From Adenophora triphylla var. japonica (Eukaryota; Streptophyta; Magnoliopsida; Asterales; Campanulaceae): DNA of 64,000 nucleotides. The notes under the pieces were generated by a model, which searched no databases, was not told the DNA's origin, and saw only the letters and a program-made list of their open reading frames with translations. Location: contig JAFEMH010000758.1 of NCBI GenBank assembly GCA_022495995.1, forward strand, positions 124,001 through 188,000. The letters run 5' to 3'. The position numbers were made by a program, and so were the translations under genes. Shown here piece after piece: positions 1 through 11,279 of this stretch (position 1 is the first letter of the stretch; each line of letters begins with the position of its first letter).

Positions 1-204
1 CGACCGTCACATTAATATCCCCACAATTTATCAAATCATTTCTCGGATCCAAAACTTTAATATAATTAATCACTATAGGGAAACTAGGTTGCCTTTCTAC
101 TTGCTTCTGTACAACTTATATCTTTAGAATACCAAGTCTTTCTAAAATTTACAACATCTTTCAAAATTCCAAAGAATAGATAAAAAGAGATCCAAAGAGA
201 CTCG

Positions 205-362
205 AATGGTTTATTTATTTAAAACCGTCCCATACCAGTTTTAATTAACTAAATCACTCACAATTTTAAGAATTTTCAAAAGATTGATAAGCTAAACAAA
301 ACTGACTCGAGTGATCTAATTATCTACAACCGTCCCATACCAGTTGTAGATAATTAAATTAC
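205..362. repeat. Two hairpin-containing direct repeats about 101 bp apart
   Basis: Both copies share the core CGTCCCATACCA. In the copy at 306-362 the core is flanked by perfectly complementary 13-base arms (AATTATCTACAAC and GTTGTAGATAATT). In the copy at 205-262 the proximal arms read TTAAAAC and GTTTTAA. The loop is conserved while the arms differ and still pair. Function unknown; it lies in the non-coding internal part of element B. Confidence 0.6.
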
Positions 363-2598
363 TCACATATTTTAATGTACACAAAAACGGTTCACTGACT
401 TTAATAAATCAATATATTCCCGAAGGCACAGATGCTCATATCGAAGTTCAATATACAATCCAAAGTTGTAAAGCACATTTAAAACAATTCTAACAAAATA
501 TTCTTGTTTGACCTCTATTTATAGTGTAGCCACCACTCATAATATTTATACTTAGTTAAATTATCCACAAGAAAACAAAATCTCGTAATACTAATACTAT
601 CTTCTATAAATAACACTAAAATATTCTTTGAGATAATAAACTTGGTAAATCGTCCTCAATTCAATAATTCCTCAAGTTGAATATTCAACACTTTTTATTT
701 AATTTGAGTCATCCCTTCCCTACTTTTAATATTGGTATTGTACTTAGTAACAACATTTTGCATACATTAAGTTTCTGATCAAATACCATGATTTCTAAAT
801 AAGAAAATATAATTGGAGCTCACATAGATCAATCATCCCCAAATTGCAATTAACATTAACAGTATAACTAACTTACCTCTCAATAACCATCAACAATTAA
901 AAATCCGTATAACGTCAATATCTTCCAAGCATCACACCAATCCCTCATATGAGTCACGCCACTAAGTCGACCTATAGGGTGTAATCATCCTAAAGTATCC
1001 TGTCTTCCAATAAGATTCATCCTCATTTTATATTCTCAACTAATGATAATCGTTTCGCAAAACAAACCATATTCATACATTACCAATTCTTGAAGTTGAT
1101 CCTATAAGTCACCAATAACTACATCTATTATACTTTTTCATATTTACCCTATTTACCTCTCCATAACTAATACACAACCACAAACCATAACAGTCATAAT
1201 AGATACAAATGTTGTCTTAAGTATATCCTTACAACAAATATTCACTACAATTGTAACATCCCGAAAATTCAACTAATAACCATTGAGTATTCTACTAGTT
1301 TCTAAAATCAGTCATACACATCCTCAATAAGTGTTAACGAATACTTATTCTTCACAGTTACTAATTTGAGATCTCCATAATCTATAAATAACCACCAAGT
1401 ATCATCTTTTCTAATTATAGTGCTAATTTATCCTTACGGAGTTTCGCTAAGCTAATTATCTTCTTTATCAATTAATTTCCCAAGTTGAATCATCAATTCC
1501 ATCATCCTAATCAGTGTCCTCTATCTAGGAATCTGAATGCCAAAATAGTACCTTATATCAACTCAAAGCCTCAATATCCTGGTATGATACCTGATGGAAA
1601 CCCAATTTGAAACTCACATGGAAAACACCACTTAATCAACTTATAGGGTGATATTACCTACAAGAATATCTGATTTCCTATTCAAATTAGTAGTAAGAAT
1701 ACAGTCAATCTCTCATTAGAGATTATACTTATAGCACATAAGGCAGATATATGTCAGTTCTATAAGAACTCGTACTCATGATATCTTATAAACAATATAA
1801 TCTCACTTATACTATCACTTTCAATACTAGTCTCATATATCTAGTCTCCTCCACGCGACACCAATGTATAAATACTCACGCAAGTTATACAACCATAAAC
1901 CACTCTTAATTAGACCATATACCTAACCTCAACTAAGAGTTCACCAATTTATTTACCACCGGTACATGAGATAATTCAAGTGTCTTTCTCAAATATAACA
2001 CATAACCCAAATAACCTTCACATTTTTTAGGCCCTACTTTTGACATTTACGCATATATAACATCATATCAATTAATGACTTATCCGCCTCAACTACACAT
2101 GGAGGCAAATCAAACATAGATAAGGAGACTCGCTTCTTGCGACAGTCCTCCCCAAACACAACAATTACTCGAATATTTCAGGTTAATATAACAATAATTC
2201 ACGGATTGGTATCTCTACCACATCCACCGGCAATCCATGCCCACTTAATCACAATTACCATGATAATCAAGAATGATTCAAGGTACTCTCCCGTCGGAGT
2301 AGAACCTCCAGTACATAAGGCAACTCTCGGGCCATTTATGCAAATAAAAGTGAAATATAATGCCACATGAGAACGAAATGAACGGGAATTTAGAAAAGTT
2401 TGGCCCCTAACTCCGGAGACAGGTAATATACCTTAAATGATTGTGGAGGAATCTATCTCTCCATATTGCTCACATTTCCTTGATTCTTTGTTTAGTCATG
2501 ATCATTTTCTGTCATTGAACAAATTCCTGCATTAAACCCTCGACGTTAGTTATCACACACTCTCACTCAGCTAGACTCTACCCGAGAACTCTAACCGA

Positions 2599-2610
2599 GC
2601 TCTGATACCA
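2599..2610 (-). promoter_or_regulatory. Primer-binding site (initiator tRNA-Met) of B
   Basis: The minus strand reads TGGTATCAGAGC two bases after the LTR end. This is the standard plant retrotransposon priming site, complementary to the 3' end of initiator tRNA-Met. It fixes the orientation of B as minus. Confidence 0.9.
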
Positions 2611-3460
2611 ACTGTGAGGACCCCGACCCGGAACCTACACGTGTCCCGAGCTGGAGCGTCCTCAATCTAACCCAAATTTCCTAAACTTTCAAAACTTTTA
2701 TCTAACTTTCAAACATAAATACAATTGTCATATCCATTTCAAAATAACTCTACACCTTTCCACCATGGAGAAAGAGTTGACCAACTTTGAAAATAAGACA
2801 CTGTTTTAGTTACAAAAAGACATCGGTTATAACATAAAAATTAAGGTTTATAAATACAAACTCCATAAATGAATTATACCCAAAATATACTTTCTACACC
2901 AACCTATTCATACCCCGACAATTCCCAAAATCACTTCCAAACTCCTCACCGCCCTTACTTGGCCGGTCCGCCTGTCTCGGAATCTAAAAACATTAAAGGG
3001 AGAGGGGTGAGAATAAATCTCAGCAAGCTATTATGAATGCAACAATATGCCAAGTAAAATGAAACACATAACAAGTTGCATATAACACATTGGAAAAACT
3101 GTAAACACCTTACATTACCTTGGTTTACCTTTTCCCGTCTGAACAATAGTCGTACAACATTAGGTATAATAATACTCCAATCTTAAGTGAGCTGCTTAAG
3201 CAATACTCACATCTTATAAGACCCATTTTTCAGGAAACCAAATAAGATAGTAGTAACTCTGTAAGGTTTTTGGCTCACTACAGATGCTATAACCCCAACA
3301 TGTGGCCACAGAAGGGGACGGTCACAGATATAACATAATCCGATCACATTAGGTCACACTTCCATAATTGATCGTATTATGTTATACCCCCAAACATCAG
3401 CTGATTAACACATTATCAAGCACATAATAGTTACTTGAAATATAATCCACAAACGGGATA

Positions 3461-3620
3461 AGCAATATAGCCACATGATAAAATATACTCATGTTCAACA
3501 AATCTCATAGTGTAACATTTATTAAAACAATATCCATAATTAAGCAATATAACCACATGGTAAAATATACTCATGTTCAACCAATAATCAGAGTGCAACA
3601 TTTATGTAATACACTAAGCA
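3461..3620. repeat. Imperfect tandem duplication inside LTR of B
   Basis: A segment starting GCAATATAGCCACATG near 3461 recurs about 84 bp later starting GCAATATAACCACATG. Both run through TAAAATATACTCATGTTC. The LTR of A has only one copy of this segment (around 7370-7410), so the duplication is specific to B. Confidence 0.6.
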
Positions 3621-3980
3621 TAATAAAATTCATAAATATGTACTCAAGTAAGATAATGAGATATCATCAACCCATCTTACTTAGTCATTATACAACAATA
3701 TATGATCTCTATAAGAATCCAAGTTAACTCTACCAAGTTGGAGTCACATTTAATAAACTGCCAAATAATTTCTAAGTCGGAGGTAGAGTGCTTCCGTAGT
3801 TCCATTTTAATCCATTTAAGGTATCCTCAAGTGGCTCAAGTGTTCTACTTATAACTTAAGTTAAAAGGATTAATTCACATCCGGTTTGGATTTGGTTCCA
3901 CTAATTTATAATGGTTAGGAATCACACCACTAGGTTGTTGGTGAAAATCAGCAAGAAAAGTATCTAAGGAGGATCTGGCA

Positions 3981-4092
3981 CCATGGGCGACCGCCCATGT
4001 CACTTGGGTGACCGCCCAAGTGGTTCTCAAAATTAACCCAAGTTGCTGCCTAGATGGGCGGCCGCTCAACATCACTTGGGCGACCGCCCAAG
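3981..4092. repeat. Cluster of GGGCGGTCGCCC-type palindromes in LTR of B
   Basis: At least four short inverted repeats occur here, such as ATGGGCGACCGCCCAT and CTTGGGCGACCGCCCAAG, separated by 15-40 bp of unrelated sequence. The cluster sits at the place in the LTR where element A has GGCACGAGTCGTGCC words. Position is conserved; the word is not. Confidence 0.75.
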
Positions 4093-4283
4093 ACCCCTGT
4101 CCAGAAATATCAACTTCCAAACCCTTGTTTATCTAGGTTCTTTTCCTTTTTAAATCCTCCTAACTTCCATTTCATCTTAATATCAGAATTTTAAAGATAT
4201 AAAATAAACTCATAAAGCTAACATTAATATTAAAAGCATATTATATTATACTAAAACTAGTGCCTATGGTTAGGGTCGTGACA

Positions 4284-5837
4284 GCCAATGTGGGGGCGAA
4301 TGCGATTAGCCGAAAGGCTTATGTGACAGCTTTGAGTTCCCGAGAATTGAAGAGTGAAGTAATCATTGCGAATGTGCGAGCCGTTCCTACATTGTATGGA
4401 GATTTGAAGGAAGCTCAACAAAGTGATCCAGAGTTGAGGAAAATTTTAGATCAAGTGCAAGAGGGAAAAGCCGGGGATTTTGCATTGAATAGAGATGGGA
4501 TTTTAACCTTCCAAGGGAGAATTTGCGTTCCTTCATCACCGGAAATCAAGAGGCGTGTTTTAGAGGGTGGTCATAAGTCCAAGTTTGCGATTCATCTGGG
4601 TAGTATCAAAATGTATCAAGACTTGAAGCGTGGGTATTGGTGGAATGGAATGAAAAAGGAAATTGCGGATTATGTGTCTAAGTGCTTAACTTGTCAATAG
4701 ATTAAGGCCGAACATCAGAGACCGGCGGGACTACTTCAACCATTGGATATTCCGGAGTGGAAATGGGAAGGGATCTCGATGGATTTTGTTTCGGGTTTGC
4801 CTCTTACCGCGAAGAAGATGGATGCTATTTGGGTTATTGTGGATAGATTGACAAAGTCGGCTCATTTTCCTCCGGTGTCAACCAAGTTTTCGTTGGAGAA
4901 GTTAGCTCAGTTATATATGAAGGAGATTGTTAGACTTCACGGGGTTTCGGTTAGTATTGTTTCCGATAGGGATCCGAGATTTACTTCTAGATTTTGGAGA
5001 GCATTGCATGAAGCCTTAGGTTCTAAATTGTGTTTTAGTACGGCGTTTCATCCTCAAACCGACGGTCAGTCCGAGAGAACTATTCAGATACTTGAGGATA
5101 TGTTACGGGCTTGTGTGATGGATTTCCAATTGTCATGGGAGGATCATTTACCGTTAGTGGAGTTTGCTTACAACAACAGTTATCAGTCTAGCATCAAGAT
5201 GGCTCCGTATGAGGCGTTGTATGGTAGAAAGTGTAGATCTCTGATGTGTTGGGACGAGGTTGGTGAAGCAAGACTTTAGGGCCCGGATTTGGTTAGAGAT
5301 TCTACGGAGAAGATCAAGGTGATTCGGGATAGATTGAAGACGGCTCAGAGTAGACAGAAAAGCTACGCCGACAATAGAAGACGGGATTTATCTTTTCAGG
5401 TTGGTGATTTCGTGTTCTTGAAGGTCTCTCCGAGGACGGGAATTAAAAGGTTTGGTAATGAGGGTAAATTGGCTCCGAGGTTCGTTGGTCCGTTTGAGAT
5501 TCTAGAGAGGATTGGGGATTTAGCTTATCGGTTGGCACTACCTCCCTCATTTTCGTTACTTCACGATGTGTTTCATGTTTCTATGTTGAGGAAGTATTGT
5601 CATGATCCTTCCCATATTTTGAGTTCTCCCCCCGATGATGTTCAAGCGGATATGTCTTATGTTGAGGAACTGTTGAGAATCTTAGAGTTCCAAGTTAAGG
5701 AGTTGAGGACTAAGAGTATTCCGATAGTGAAGGTCCTATGGAAGAATCACACCGTAGAGGAAGCAACGTGGGAGCTAGAGTCGGAGATGAGAGCGAAATA
5801 CCCTTGGTTGTTTGAGCATCCAAGTAAGTCTTTTTAA
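4284..5837 (+). pseudogene. Gypsy pol C-terminus: RNase H end, integrase, chromodomain (two stops)
   Basis: One continuous reading frame from the LTR of B to 5837, broken only by TAG at 4698-4700 and TAG at 5277-5279. Order: RNase H tail (ANVGANAISRK), the H2C2 zinc-binding integrase N-terminus (GHKSKFAIHLG ... CLTC), and the catalytic core with first Asp in MDFVSGLP, second Asp in IVSDRDPRFTSRFW and the Glu after HPQTDGQSE. Next come GRKCRSLMCW, the GKLAPRFVGPFEILERIG motif, and a C-terminal chromodomain-like segment (VKVLWKNHTVEEATWE). Both stops lie where Gln is usual in the family, consistent with CAG to TAG changes. It would have integrated cDNA and bound chromatin. It is not functional as it stands. 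Confidence 0.9.
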
Positions 5838-5858
5838 AATTCGGGACGAATTTTCTTT

Positions 5859-5867
5859 AAGGGGGAG
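5859..5867 (+). promoter_or_regulatory. Polypurine tract of element A
   Basis: AAGGGGGAG lies four bases upstream of the TGTAACGACC start of the 3' LTR, the expected place for plus-strand priming. Confidence 0.8.
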
Positions 5868-5871
5868 TGAG

Positions 5872-8254
5872 TGTAACGACCCTAACCCTAGACACTAATT
5901 TAGTATAATATTATATACTTTTAATATTAATGTTAACTTTATGTGTTTATTTTATGTCTTTAAATTCTCATATCAAGATGAAATGGTTGGGAAATAATTT
6001 AGAATCCTTAGGATTTCTAGAGAAATAAAATAAAGCATCTTGGGGAAAGTATAATAATAGAAAATGAATAAAATGTGAAAGGAGGTTAAAATATGTGGGA
6101 TAAAGTATTTGAGTAGGAGGGTTTAGTTTACCACTTTAGAAATTGGTGGACTTAGTTGCTCATTTGGGGAAAGCCTTAGATAGTATGGCATGGGGGGCCA
6201 TGCCCTCCCCCCTAATTCCCTCAACCTTGCCTCCCTTTAGTTAATAATCACCACACTCTTCCCATACTCCCTCTATTCTCCTCCATCATCCTTCTTCATT
6301 TCTCTCTTACAATTTTCATGGAAACCCCATTGTGAAACCCACCTCTTCTCAAGCTCCTACCAAGTTCATCAAGCTAAAGAAATCCATAATCCATCTCCTA
6401 TTCTAAAGTGAGTTATTATGACCCTTCCCTTCTTTAAATGTTCATGAACTATTAAATGTTGTTATTGTTGTTTTAATGGCTATTTGATGCTTTGGGAAAA
6501 CCTTCTTGGTTTTGAGGAATTTGTTAGTGCTATAGAAAATGTTGTTGTTCATGAAAGTGATAAAGAATAGAAGTAAATGGGTTGGGTTGGATTAGAATGG
6601 AAATCTTGGAAAATGGTAGGAAATTGGGTGGAAAACCAAGTAGTAATGATCTAGGTTTAGGACATGATACTTTGGAGTTAAATGAGTAAAATGAAGTTAA
6701 CAAAGTTAGAAATTTCTTTTAGGTTCACAAATTAGTGGAAACTTGGTTTCTTGGAAATATGAATTGTTGCTGCTGCTGATGCCCATTTCTGGCCGTGGCA
6801 CGAGTCGTGCCCCTAGGCACGAGTCGTGCCCTTATCCAACTCGTGATAACGAATCGTGTCCGGAGTGCCAAGTCGTTCTGAGTAACTTTGTGGAAGATTG
6901 GCACGAGTCGTGCCCTTAGGCACGAGTCGTGCCATGTGGAAGTCACGAGTCGTGCTGTCAAGGGACGCATGATTCAGAGAAGGGCCAAAAGGGCACGAGT
7001 CGTGCCCTGGCCTGGTTACAATGCACCAACTTTAGAGCTGTTCAAACCTAATCAAACTAGAACCAAAATGAAATCTCTTTAACCTAGATTAAAGTAGAAT
7101 ACTTTGGCTACACAATGACATTTAAAGTGATCAAAATGGAATTGGGGAAGTACTTTAAATATTGCTTGGAAACCGCTAGGTAGCCTAGTTTGGTAACTTG
7201 ACCAAGGTGATTCCAACTTGGTAGATTTAACTTGGACCTTTATAGAGGCCATGTATTATTGTATAATGACTACGTATGGTGGATTGAAGATATCTTAATG
7301 CTTTACTTGAGTTCATATTAATTGATTAAATTATGCATAGTGTGTTGATTAAATGTTGCACTATGATATTGGTTGAACATGAGTATATTTTACCATGTGG
7401 CTATGTTGCTTATCCCTTTTGTGGATTATATTTCAAGTAACTATTACGTGCTTGATGAGGTGTTAATCAGCTGATGTTGGGGGTATAACATAATACGGTC
7501 AATTATGGAAGTGTGACCTAATGTGATCGGATTATGTTATACCTGTGACCGTCCCCTCCTGTGGCCACAGGTCGGGGTTATAGAATCTGTATTGAGCCAA
7601 AAGCCTTACAGAGTTACTACTATCTTATTTGGTTCCCTAAAAAATGGGTCTTATAAGATGTGAGTATTGCTTAAGCAGCTCACCTAAGATTGGAGTATTA
7701 TACCCAATGTTGTATGACTATTGTTCAGACGGGAAAAGGTAAACCAAGGTAATGAAAGGTGTTTACAGCTTTTCCAATGTGTTATATGCAACTTGTTATG
7801 TGTTGCATCTTATTTGGCATATTGCTGCATTCATAATAGCTTGCTGAGATTTATTCTCACCCTTCTCCCTTTAATGTTTTTAGATCCCGAGACATGCGGA
7901 TCGGCCAAGTAAGGGCGGAGAGGAGTTTGGAAGTGATCTTTTGGGTATTGTCGGGGTACGTATAGGTTGACGTAGAAAATGTATTTTGGTATAGTTCCTT
8001 CATTGAGTTTGTAATTATAAACTTTAATTTCTACGTTATAACCACAATCTTTTGTAACTAAAACAGATGTATATTTTCAAAGTTGGTCAACTCTTCCTCC
8101 AAGGTGGAGAGGAGTAGAGTTATTTTGAAATGGTTATGTGAATTGTGTTTATGTTTGAAAGTTAAATCAAAGTTTTAAAAGTTTAGTTAATTTGGGTTAG
8201 TTTGGGGACGCTCCAGCTCGGGATACGTGTAGGTTCCGGGTCGGGGTCCTCACA
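5872..8254 (+). repeat. 3' LTR of chromovirus A
   Basis: Starts TGTAACGACC and ends GGTCCTCACA, 2383 bp. It is an inverted copy of the LTR at 2613-4283. It contains a palindromic word cluster (6797-7006), a smaller palindrome GGCATGGGGGGCCATGCC near 6185, and no gene. Confidence 0.85.
6797..7006. repeat. Cluster of GGCACGAGTCGTGCC palindromes in LTR of A
   Basis: Four exact copies of the 15-base near-palindrome GGCACGAGTCGTGCC, one shortened copy and decayed copies in between. The first two and the next two are separated by 4-5 bases. Each could fold into a 7-bp stem. Not coding. Compare the cluster at 3981-4092. Confidence 0.8.
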
Positions 8255-8424
8255 TTATTATATTAAACAATGTACTCTAGGCATTTAGTTTTTTATATAC
8301 TACTAGAAGATATAATCACGTTAAAAAAACCTCAATTCATGAATAAGTAACACTTTTATGTTTAGTGAATCATATTTTGTGAGGTAATTCTGAATCTATA
8401 TTTGTTTATGTGATACAAAATGTA

Positions 8425-8913
8425 TCTCTACTATGTGCATCCATTAAAGTGTAAATTAGCTCTTGGTATAATTTGTATAGTTTAATATTTTAAGTGATAC
8501 TTCTTTCATTTTTGAATAAGAATGTTGCAGAAGAAAAAAAGTGGACAAACAGTTTGAGTGGCTTGAAGACTTAATTATCAAAAACACTTTTTATGATTCA
8601 AGTTAATTGAAATACGAAGTATGTACGTTATGTTGTGTTTTTTTTTGTAATTATAAGCATGATAAGGGTTAAAATTGTCATTATTTTTCATTTTAAAACT
8701 TTACTCTAGGATGAACGTAAAAAAGGACGAAATAGAAACCTTACTTATTTTGGGACAAAATGTGTACAATATTTTTATTACTAAGAATATTAAAAATCTT
8801 ATGTTGAATATTTTCAGGTTGAGTCACAGGGATATAATTTCACCATGTCATTTTTATAATATTTAATTATTAGATTCATTATGCCCGTCGAGTATCGACG
8901 GATTACTGACTAG
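8425..8913 (+). mobile_element. Helitron 3' terminus (5' end tentative)
   Basis: A perfect hairpin CCGTCGAGTATCGACGG (8885-8901) is followed by ATTACTGACTAG and then T, the classic Helitron 3' signature (hairpin about 10 bases before CTAG, inserted next to T). A possible 5' end, A followed by TCTCTACTATG, lies at 8425, giving about 490 bp, but this end is uncertain. No coding sequence is evident. Positions 8255-8424 are AT-rich with no feature. Confidence 0.55.
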
Positions 8914-9204
8914 TTGAAATTAAAAGGGAAAATATTCAATAATCAGTAATGAGATAATTTAGGAATCGCTTAGTCAAATTCAATCTACAGATTTGCCAAA
9001 TACAGAAAAAGAAATAGAAAATCTAATTGATAAATAAGCACAATAAAAAATCAAATAGAAAGAAACAGTACTAAAAAAATGGTGAATCACCAAACAAATA
9101 TTTGGAAAATCGTAAAAAGAAGAAAGGTCCTTCGCGGAAATTGCTTTGAACGAGTAACTCAATCATTTGTCCTTGGGAATCCAACATTAATCTCCTCATA
9201 CCTG

Positions 9205-9276
9205 CTAAGAATTCCCAAAGATCCGACATATTCAACCCTACTAAGAATTCCCAAAGATCCGACATATTCAACCCCA
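9205..9276. repeat. 36-bp tandem duplication
   Basis: CTAAGAATTCCCAAAGATCC and the 16 bases after it occur twice head to tail (9205-9240 and 9241-9276), nearly identical. Short ORFs crossing it are products of the repeat, not genes. Confidence 0.85.
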
Positions 9277-10250
9277 ATTATTCAACTCATGACACTTTCG
9301 TTTCATAAATAATATTGATAGGGGTTTTTGTGTCTTACTGAAAAAACTTTAGTTCTAGTAGTATTCGATAATAGCTTTCATAGTGGAGGTCGAGAGTTCG
9401 AATTCTGTTAAGCATTTGTGCTAGTTTATTTATAGGCCAAGTGATGTAGCTCAAGAGGTATTTATCTATCATTAATAAAAATTGTGTTTTCAATTTATTA
9501 TTTTCTTGTTTTAATTTATTTTCTCATCAAATTTCTACTTTTATGTTTTCAAATCAATTCTTTTTATTTATTTTTCTCCTCATAAGTTATTCTTGGTTCA
9601 GTAAATGAGTGTTTTAATAATTTTTATACTTAATTTAAAAAATAATATTATTTTCATACTTCATCGGTCTCATAAATAGTATTGTAGTTAACTTGTTAAT
9701 TTTTTAAAAAAATAATGTATATATTATTTGTTGTATATTGCTTATGAATGATAAAATTGCGATAATTTTTTAATTAGCTATGAGACATTTATGTTGAGAT
9801 GATTCAAATAAAAATGTATGACATTAACTATGGGAAATGTCCCGGGTATTTACCTATATCTCTTATCTTTTTAAATTTTGATACAAATTTTGTTTTTCGT
9901 CTCAATTAAGGGGCATTTATCGCAAATTACTTTTGAAAGATAGATATTACCAAAAAAAATCACACAAGTTGGATATTATAAAAAACTCCTTGAATATTAC
10001 AAAAAAATTCTTTTTTATTTTTTTATTTTTTATTTAAAATATTTATCAATTTTTTATAATTGATAAATTCATTTATCAGTTGTTTATAAATGATAAATGA
10101 CATTTTCTGTCAAATAGCTGACAAACGTATTTATCAGTTTTTTAAAGAGTTTTTTGTGATTGGTATTTTGGTTAAACAACTGATAAATGCATTTATAATC
10201 ATTTGTTTATAACTGACAAATGAATTTATCGATTATTTTAACAGATAAAT

Positions 10251-10257
<7 letters not shown>
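9277..10257. other. Intergenic, AT-rich; weak inverted-repeat element at 9945-10172
   Basis: No gene seen. Around 9945 ATTACCAAAAAAAATCACAC is roughly the inverse of sequence near 10150-10172 (TTGTGATTGGTATTTTGG). Between and after them are repeated GATAAAT / ATTTATC words that pair with each other. This may be a decayed MITE, but the boundaries are not clear. Confidence 0.35.

Positions 10258-10291
<34 letters not shown>
10258..10291. repeat. (TA)n microsatellite
   Basis: About 17 TA repeats directly abutting the left TIR of the Stowaway MITE at 10292. Confidence 0.9.
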
Positions 10292-10292
<1 letters not shown>

Positions 10293-10569
10293 TCACTCCG
10301 TCCCAATAGTAGCTTCCCATTTTGCCATTTTGGGTGTTCCGTTAATAGCTTTCACTTTCTTTTTTTGGCAAAGGAATCTTTACTATTCTCTCCACTCATT
10401 CTCTCTCCTACATTATTTTAATACTCACAACACCATTATAATTTACTATTCCCTCCACTAATTCTCTCTCCTATTTTCAAATTACACTCACAACATTTTT
10501 TCTTCCCACCCATTTTATTAATTTGCGTGCACAGAAAAATTTGGGCAGCTCTTATTGGGATGGAGGGAG
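10292..10569. mobile_element. Stowaway-like MITE (278 bp)
   Basis: Left TIR CTCACTCCGTCCC, right end GGGATGGAGGGAG (inverse of CTCCCTCCATCCC), flanked by TA at 10290-10291 and 10570-10571. The interior has two blocks resembling CTATTCTCTCCACTCATTCT, shared with the other Stowaways in this window. Non-coding, dependent on a Tc1/mariner transposase in trans. Confidence 0.9.
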
Positions 10570-10736
10570 TATTATTTTTTTTTTTTAAAATTACATCTTA
10601 CCGTTTTTTTTTGCTTGTTTGTTTTATAAATACATCTTTTTTATGGAGATTTTGGTAAAAACTCCTTGAGTGTGTCTTATGAAAAACGCGTTTTTCCTGG
10701 CATTAGGAAAAACGTGTTTTGTGTTTTCCCGTTTAT

Positions 10737-11140
10737 GCCAGTGCCAGTTAAACAAAGTGCCAGTGTGACAAAGTGCCAGTGCATGTGTAACAAAGTGCCA
10801 ATGAAAAAAGTGCCAGTCCCAGTTTAACAAAGTGCCAGTGTAAACTGGCACTGGCACTTTGTTAAACAGGTACTGACACTTTTACACGGGCACTTTTATA
10901 TACATGAGCTGGCACTCTTCACACTGACACTCTGTTACACTAACACTGGCACTTTGTTACACTAACATTTTTTCTGGCTTTCAAAAACACAAGCACTGGC
11001 ATTCAAAAACACATACACTGGCACTCAAAAACACATACACTGGCACTCAAAAACACTGGTAAAAATTTTTGCTGGCTCTCAAAAAATACAAAAACTGGCA
11101 CTCATAAAAACATATACTGGCACTTCAAAACTAATGCACT
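10737..11140. repeat. Degenerate TGCCAGT / ACTGGCA word array
   Basis: The word GTGCCAGTG recurs on the plus strand to about 10845, then flips to CACTGGCAC and continues to about 11140 with spacers such as TTTGTTACAC and CAAAAACACATACACTGGC. The centre (AGTGCCAGTGTAAACTGGCA, near 10830) is itself an inverted repeat. Not coding. Confidence 0.75.
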
Positions 11141-11279
11141 GGCATCTAAACAAAGCCAAAATCAATCCAAGCAAAAAATCAATTGATACACGCACGCAGT
11201 AGGAGTTGCGAAATGAAGTACACTTTTGCCCAAATTCAACTGCACTGATTTCAACTGTGAAGAATCAAGCAGCAAAATC

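Larger units (their letters stand above)
1..4283 (-). mobile_element. Chromovirus B (Ty3/gypsy), 5' LTR and non-coding internal part, runs off left edge
   Basis: Read on the minus strand this is an LTR (4283 down to 2613), then a primer-binding site, then about 2.6 kb of internal sequence that leaves the window at position 1. The LTR is homologous to the plus-oriented LTR at 5872-8254, so B belongs to the same family as element A. Position 4284 continues directly into the pol coding sequence of A, so B inserted into A. The predicted 5-bp duplication is GCCAA (4284-4288); its other copy should lie left of the window. Positions 1-2598 contain no gag- or pol-like reading frame, only short ORFs, so B is either non-autonomous or heavily decayed. 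A sequence resembling an LTR start (TGTAACATCCCG) lies near 1255 on the plus strand and could be a further degraded element. Confidence 0.8.
2613..4283 (-). repeat. 5' LTR of chromovirus B
   Basis: On the minus strand it begins TGTCACGACCC and ends GGTCCTCACA, giving TG...CA ends. It matches the plus-strand LTR of element A over most of its length. It is 1671 bp against 2383 bp for A; most of the missing sequence corresponds to roughly 6050-6780 of A. At the place where A carries GGCACGAGTCGTGCC palindromes, this copy carries a different set built on GGGCGGTCGCCC. Confidence 0.85.
4284..8254 (+). mobile_element. Chromovirus A (Ty3/gypsy, Tekay/Del-like), 3' part
   Basis: This is the 3' part of a plus-strand chromovirus: end of RNase H, integrase, chromodomain, polypurine tract and a 2383-bp 3' LTR. 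Everything upstream of codon KAN in RNase H was separated by the insertion of element B at 4283/4284 and should lie beyond B, left of the window. Long LTRs plus a C-terminal chromodomain fit the Tekay/Del group, but this is judged by eye. Confidence 0.85.

Noticed and set aside
1255..1275. Start of another LTR (TGTAACATCCCGAAAATTC)
   Set aside because: Resembles gypsy LTR starts, but no matching end, PBS or partner repeat was found in the window.
9350..9465. tRNA-derived SINE (GAGTTCGAATTCTG resembles a B box, TAGCTCAAGAGG an A box)
   Set aside because: The boxes are in the wrong order and at the wrong spacing; no poly(A) or TSD seen.
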